Source: Nonomuraea spiralis
Lineage (GTDB): Bacteria > Actinomycetota > Actinomycetes > Streptosporangiales > Streptosporangiaceae
Direction of reading: 5' to 3'
DNA length: 64,000 nt
Assembly: GCF_014648435.1 (NCBI RefSeq)
Contig: NZ_BMRC01000002.1
Span: 310,001 to 374,000, forward strand
The position numbers were made by a program, and so were the translations under genes. Below the pieces are notes generated by a model. The model did not search any database. It was not told the DNA's origin and saw only the letters and a list, made by a program, of their open reading frames with translations. Below, piece after piece: positions 60,799-64,000 of this stretch (the first letter of the stretch is position 1; each line of letters starts with the position of its first letter).

Positions 60799-61865
60799 CC
60801 GCGACGCGGATCACCGTATCCGGCGACAGCCCCTACGACGTGGTGATCGGCAGCGGCGTGCAGGCCGAGCTGCCGGGCCTGCTGCGGCCCGGCGTGCGCA
60901 CGGTCGCCGTCGTCCGCCCGCAGGGCCTGCCCGAGCTGTCCCGCCCGGTCCTCGCGGCCCTGGCCGACGCCGGCTACGAGGTGGCCGACCTGCCCGTCCC
61001 CGACGGTGAGGCGTGCAAGACGCCCGAGGTGGCGGCCGGCCTGTGGTCCGCGCTCGGCCGCCACGGCCTGACCCGCTCCGACGCCGTCGTGGGCGTGGGC
61101 GGGGGCGCGACGACCGACCTGGCCGGGTTCGTGGCCGGCACCTGGCTGCGCGGCGTGCAGGTCGTGCTCGTGCCGACGACGCTGCTGGCCATGGTCGACG
61201 CGGCCGTCGGCGGCAAGAACGGCATCGACACCCCCGAGGGCAAGAACCTCGTGGGCACGTTCCTGCCGCCCGCCGGGGTGCTGTGCGACCTGGCCGTGCT
61301 GCCCGGTCTGACGAAGGCCGACTACGTGGCGGGGCTCGCCGAGGTCATCAAGGGCGGGTTCATCGCCGACCCGCGGATCCTCACGCTGATCGAGTCCGAC
61401 CCCGAGGGCGCAACGAGGCCCGACGGCCCCCACACCCGCGAGCTGATCGAGCGCAAGATCCGCGTCAAGGCCGACGTCGTGGGCGCCGACCTGCGCGAAC
61501 AGGGCCTGCGCGAGATCCTCAACTACGGTCACACGCTCGCCCACGCCATCGAGCGCGACGAGCACTACACGATCCGCCACGGCGAGGCCGTCGCCATCGG
61601 CATGGTCTACGCCGCCGAGCTGTCCCGGCTGTCCGGCCGCGCCGACCTGACCGGCCGCACCCGCGCCGTCCTCACCTCCGTCGGCCTGCCCGTCTCCTAC
61701 CACGCCGCGGCCTGGCCACGGCTGCGCGAGCACATGCGGCTGGACAAGAAGAACAGGGGCGCCAAGCAGCGCTTCGTCGTCCTCGACGACCTGGCCAGGC
61801 CCGCGCGCCTCGAAGACCCCGCCGAAGAGCTGCTCGAAGCCGCCTACAAGGAGATCACGCGATGA
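60795..61865 (+). CDS. aroB: 3-dehydroquinate synthase
   Basis: 356 residues. [40 protein letters not shown], the Zn-ligand stretches GLAEVIKGG and [11 protein letters not shown], and [10 protein letters not shown] are clear. It converts DAHP to dehydroquinate. ATGA overlaps at both ends link it to aroK and aroQ. Confidence 0.96.
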   Translation: MTATRITVSGDSPYDVVIGSGVQAELPGLLRPGVRTVAVVRPQGLPELSRPVLAALADAGYEVADLPVPDGEACKTPEVAAGLWSALGRHGLTRSDAVVGVGGGATTDLAGFVAGTWLRGVQVVLVPTTLLAMVDAAVGGKNGIDTPEGKNLVGTFLPPAGVLCDLAVLPGLTKADYVAGLAEVIKGGFIADPRILTLIESDPEGATRPDGPHTRELIERKIRVKADVVGADLREQGLREILNYGHTLAHAIERDEHYTIRHGEAVAIGMVYAAELSRLSGRADLTGRTRAVLTSVGLPVSYHAAAWPRLREHMRLDKKNRGAKQRFVVLDDLARPARLEDPAEELLEAAYKEITR

Positions 61866-62296
61866 TCCTCGTGCTCAACGGGCCCAACCTGCGCAGGCTC
61901 GGCACCCGCGAGCCCGACGTCTACGGGGCCGAGACGTTCGAGGACCTCGCCGAGTTGTGCCGCGACACCGGCAGGAAGCTCGGCGAGCACGTCGAGGTGC
62001 GCCAGACCGACGACGAGGCCGAGCTGATCGGCTGGCTGCACGAGGCCGCCGACGGCCGCATCCCCGTCGTGCTCAACCCGGCCGCCTTCACCCACTACTC
62101 CTACGCCGTGCGCGACGCCATCGCCCAGCGCACCGCCCCGCTCGTCGAGGTGCACATCAGCAACCCCGCGGCAAGGGAAGAGTTTCGCCACACCTCGGTC
62201 GTCGCCGGGGTGGCGACGGGCACCATCGCCGGGTTCGGACTACAGTCCTACGTCCTGGCGCTACACGCTATCGCGGAGATGAACAGCAGCTCATGA
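61862..62296 (+). CDS. aroQ: 3-dehydroquinate dehydratase type II
   Basis: 144 residues. [21 protein letters not shown] carries the active-site Asn, Arg and Tyr; [17 protein letters not shown] and [16 protein letters not shown] (His) follow, then AGFGLQSY. It overlaps aroB and the SGNH hydrolase by 4 bases each. Confidence 0.95.
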   Translation: MILVLNGPNLRRLGTREPDVYGAETFEDLAELCRDTGRKLGEHVEVRQTDDEAELIGWLHEAADGRIPVVLNPAAFTHYSYAVRDAIAQRTAPLVEVHISNPAAREEFRHTSVVAGVATGTIAGFGLQSYVLALHAIAEMNSSS

Positions 62297-63045
62297 GGCA
62301 ATACAGGTCCTTCGTCGCCCTTGGGGACAGTTTCACGGAAGGACTGAACGATCCAGGTCCCGACGGGCACTACCGCGGCTGGGCCGACCGGGTCGCCGAA
62401 CGGCTCGCCGCCGACGACCCGGCGTTCCGCTACGCCAACCTGGCGGTCCGCGGCAAGCTGCTCGACCAGATCGTCACCGAGCAGGTGCCGCTGGCCATCG
62501 ACATGGGCCCCGACCTGGTCAGCTTCTGCGCGGGCGGCAACGACCTGCTGCGGCCGGGCAGCGACCCCGACGTCATGGCCAAGCGCCTGGCCCGCGCCGT
62601 GCGCGACCTGCGCGCCGGGGGCGCGGACGTGTTGCTGTTCACCGGGGTCGACCCGCGCGACACGCCGCTGATGCGGCGGCTGCGCGGCCGTTTCGCCATC
62701 TTCTACCTGCACGTACGCTCGATCGCCGACCTCTACGGGTGCCGCCTGGTCGACCAGTGGTCGATGCAGGGGCTGCGCGACTGGCGGGCCTGGAGCGCCG
62801 ACCGGTTGCACATGAACGAGGACGGTCACCGGCTGGTGGCCGCCCGCGTGCTCGACGTGCTGGGGGTGCCGTTCGACGACTGGCGCAAGGAGTGGCCGGA
62901 GCGGTCGGTCGACCCGCGGGCGCGGCGCCGCGAGGACGCCCAGTGGATCCGCGAGCACCTGGTCCCGTGGATGTCGCGCCGCATGCGCGGCACGTCCTCC
63001 GGTGACGGCCTCACGCCCAAGCGCCCCGACCTCACCCCGTTCTGA
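62293..63045 (+). CDS. SGNH/GDSL family hydrolase
   Basis: 250 residues. Block [14 protein letters not shown] (Ser), block [13 protein letters not shown] (Gly-Asn) and block [17 protein letters not shown] (Asp-His). No signal peptide, so probably an intracellular esterase. It is translationally coupled to aroQ by an ATGA overlap, in place of the pepQ-efp genes often found after aroQ. Its role in this operon is unclear. Confidence 0.9.
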   Translation: MRQYRSFVALGDSFTEGLNDPGPDGHYRGWADRVAERLAADDPAFRYANLAVRGKLLDQIVTEQVPLAIDMGPDLVSFCAGGNDLLRPGSDPDVMAKRLARAVRDLRAGGADVLLFTGVDPRDTPLMRRLRGRFAIFYLHVRSIADLYGCRLVDQWSMQGLRDWRAWSADRLHMNEDGHRLVAARVLDVLGVPFDDWRKEWPERSVDPRARRREDAQWIREHLVPWMSRRMRGTSSGDGLTPKRPDLTPF

Positions 63046-63076
63046 TCCTCCCCGCCGCAGGTGACCGGCGGCCTGG

Positions 63077-64000
63077 TCAGGACTCGGTGGACAGGCGCTT
63101 GAGCGCGGCGCGGGGCACGGCGGGATCGGTCGTACGCCAGAAGGGCGGCAGCGACCCCAGCAGGAAGCCGCTGTAGCGGGCCGTGGCCAGCCGCGGGTCG
63201 AGGACGGCGATGACACCCTTGTCGTTCTGGGCGCGCAGCAGCCGGCCCGTGCCCTGGGCCAGCAGCAGGGCCGCGTGGTTGGCGGCCACCGCCATGAAGC
63301 CGTTGCCGCCCCGGGCCGCGACGTGCCGCTGACGGGCCGAGGTGAGCGGGTCGTCCGGACGCGGGAACGGCACGCGGTCGATGATGACCAGCCGCAGCGA
63401 CGGCCCGGGGACGTCGACGCCCTGCCACAACGACAGCGTGCCGAACAGGCAGGTGGGCTCGTCCTCGGCGAACTGCTTGACCAGTTGCATGGTCGAGTCG
63501 TCGCCCTGGCACAACAGCGGCACGTCGAGCCGTTCGCGCAGCGCCTCGGTGGCGGCCTTGGCGGCGCGCATCGAGGAGAACAGCCCCAGTGTGCGCCCGC
63601 CGGCCGCCTCGATGAGCTCGGTGATCTCGTCGAGATATTGCTGCGGCAGCCCGTCGCGGCCCGGCTGGGGGAGGTGTTTGGCGACGTAGAGGATGCCGGC
63701 GCGCGGGTGGTCGAACGGCGAGCCCACGTCGATGCCCTGCCAGCGCTTGCTGTCGCCCAGCCCCCACTGCGCGGCCAGCCCCTCGAACGTGCCGCCGAGG
63801 GCGAGCGTGGCGGAGGTGAGCACCACCGTGCGCTCGCCGAACAGCTTGTCGCGCAGCATGCCGCTGACGCTCAGCGGCGCCACGCGCAGCGCGGGCGGAC
63901 GCCGGTCGGTGGCGCCGTCGAGCCAGACCACCTCGGCCCGGTCGGCCTCCGAGGCGTGCCCGTAGGCGTCGAGCATACGTACGGCGGTGTCGTGGACCTC
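63077..64000 (-). CDS. DinG/XPD-type ATP-dependent DNA helicase, C-terminal part (runs off the right edge)
   Basis: The visible 307 codons are the C-terminal half of a superfamily 2 helicase: VVLTSATLALGG (motif III-like), FGTLSLWQGVDVPGPSLRLVII (motif V) and QGTGRLLRAQNDKGVIAVLD (motif VI with QGxGRxxR). The layout matches DinG/YoaA iron-sulfur helicases. The start and N-terminus are outside the window. It is convergent with the SGNH gene, 31 bases apart. Confidence 0.88.
   Translation of the reverse strand, partial: EVHDTAVRMLDAYGHASEADRAEVVWLDGATDRRPPALRVAPLSVSGMLRDKLFGERTVVLTSATLALGGTFEGLAAQWGLGDSKRWQGIDVGSPFDHPRAGILYVAKHLPQPGRDGLPQQYLDEITELIEAAGGRTLGLFSSMRAAKAATEALRERLDVPLLCQGDDSTMQLVKQFAEDEPTCLFGTLSLWQGVDVPGPSLRLVIIDRVPFPRPDDPLTSARQRHVAARGGNGFMAVAANHAALLLAQGTGRLLRAQNDKGVIAVLDPRLATARYSGFLLGSLPPFWRTTDPAVPRAALKRLSTES

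Overview
The window is GC-rich DNA of a high-GC actinomycete. The support is dense coding, frequent GTG and some TTG starts with GGAGG-type ribosome binding sites, 4-bp ATGA/GTGA gene overlaps, an oxyR/ahpCD pair of mycobacterial type, a family A polymerase-like protein of the actinobacterial type, and an aroCKBQ cluster next to a short prepilin peptidase. The style fits Streptosporangiales (Nonomuraea-like), but that placement is inference. I see no rRNA, tRNA, CRISPR array, transposase or integrase. Most of the window reads as chromosomal backbone with accessory metabolism.

Layout, 1-15.7 kb: a partial TPR-type protein, a metallophosphoesterase, a polymerase I-like protein, an MFS transporter, a MOSC protein, a Cmx-type efflux pump with its TetR regulator, and a membrane Ser/Thr kinase. 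Then comes a trio encoding DUF1116, FdrA-like and DUF2877 proteins, related to E. coli YlbE/FdrA/YlbF (oxamate carbamoyltransferase). It is divergent from a PucR regulator. 15.8-23.4 kb: two tandem NCS2 nucleobase permeases, a three-subunit xanthine/CO-dehydrogenase-type molybdo-flavoenzyme and a leucine-rich-repeat protein, all with short spacing or overlaps. I read 10-23.4 kb as one nitrogen/nucleobase scavenging island under PucR: import, hydroxylation, then carbamoyl transfer from ureido products.

23.5-44.6 kb: a lipoprotein, cytochrome bd oxidase (cydAB) behind a symmetric array of CTAC/GTAG half sites, a polysaccharide deacetylase lipoprotein, a CoxG-like protein, a DsbA-type oxidoreductase, a MarR regulator, thymidine kinase, a hydantoinase/oxoprolinase pair, a DUF3800-like protein followed by a tandem ~84-bp noncoding repeat, two NAD(P)-dependent oxidoreductases, a histidine phosphatase, an ECF sigma factor with a small membrane partner, a CoA-transferase, and a biotin-type carboxyltransferase.

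42.9-64 kb: a five-gene minus-strand operon (alpha/beta hydrolase, DUF418, nitrilase, two unknowns), an aminotransferase, a TetR/aldo-keto reductase pair with face-to-face promoters and two operators, oxyR/ahpCD, a FUSC-like protein, a TMEM175-like channel, an alpha/beta hydrolase, a barbiturase/cyanurate hydrolase-family enzyme, a nucleotidyltransferase, an SseB-like protein, two small secreted paralogues, a prepilin peptidase, aroC-aroK-aroB-aroQ, an SGNH hydrolase and a partial DinG-type helicase. No intergenic gap exceeds 300 bases; the largest are 58177-58453 and 35725-35987, and both hold repeats.
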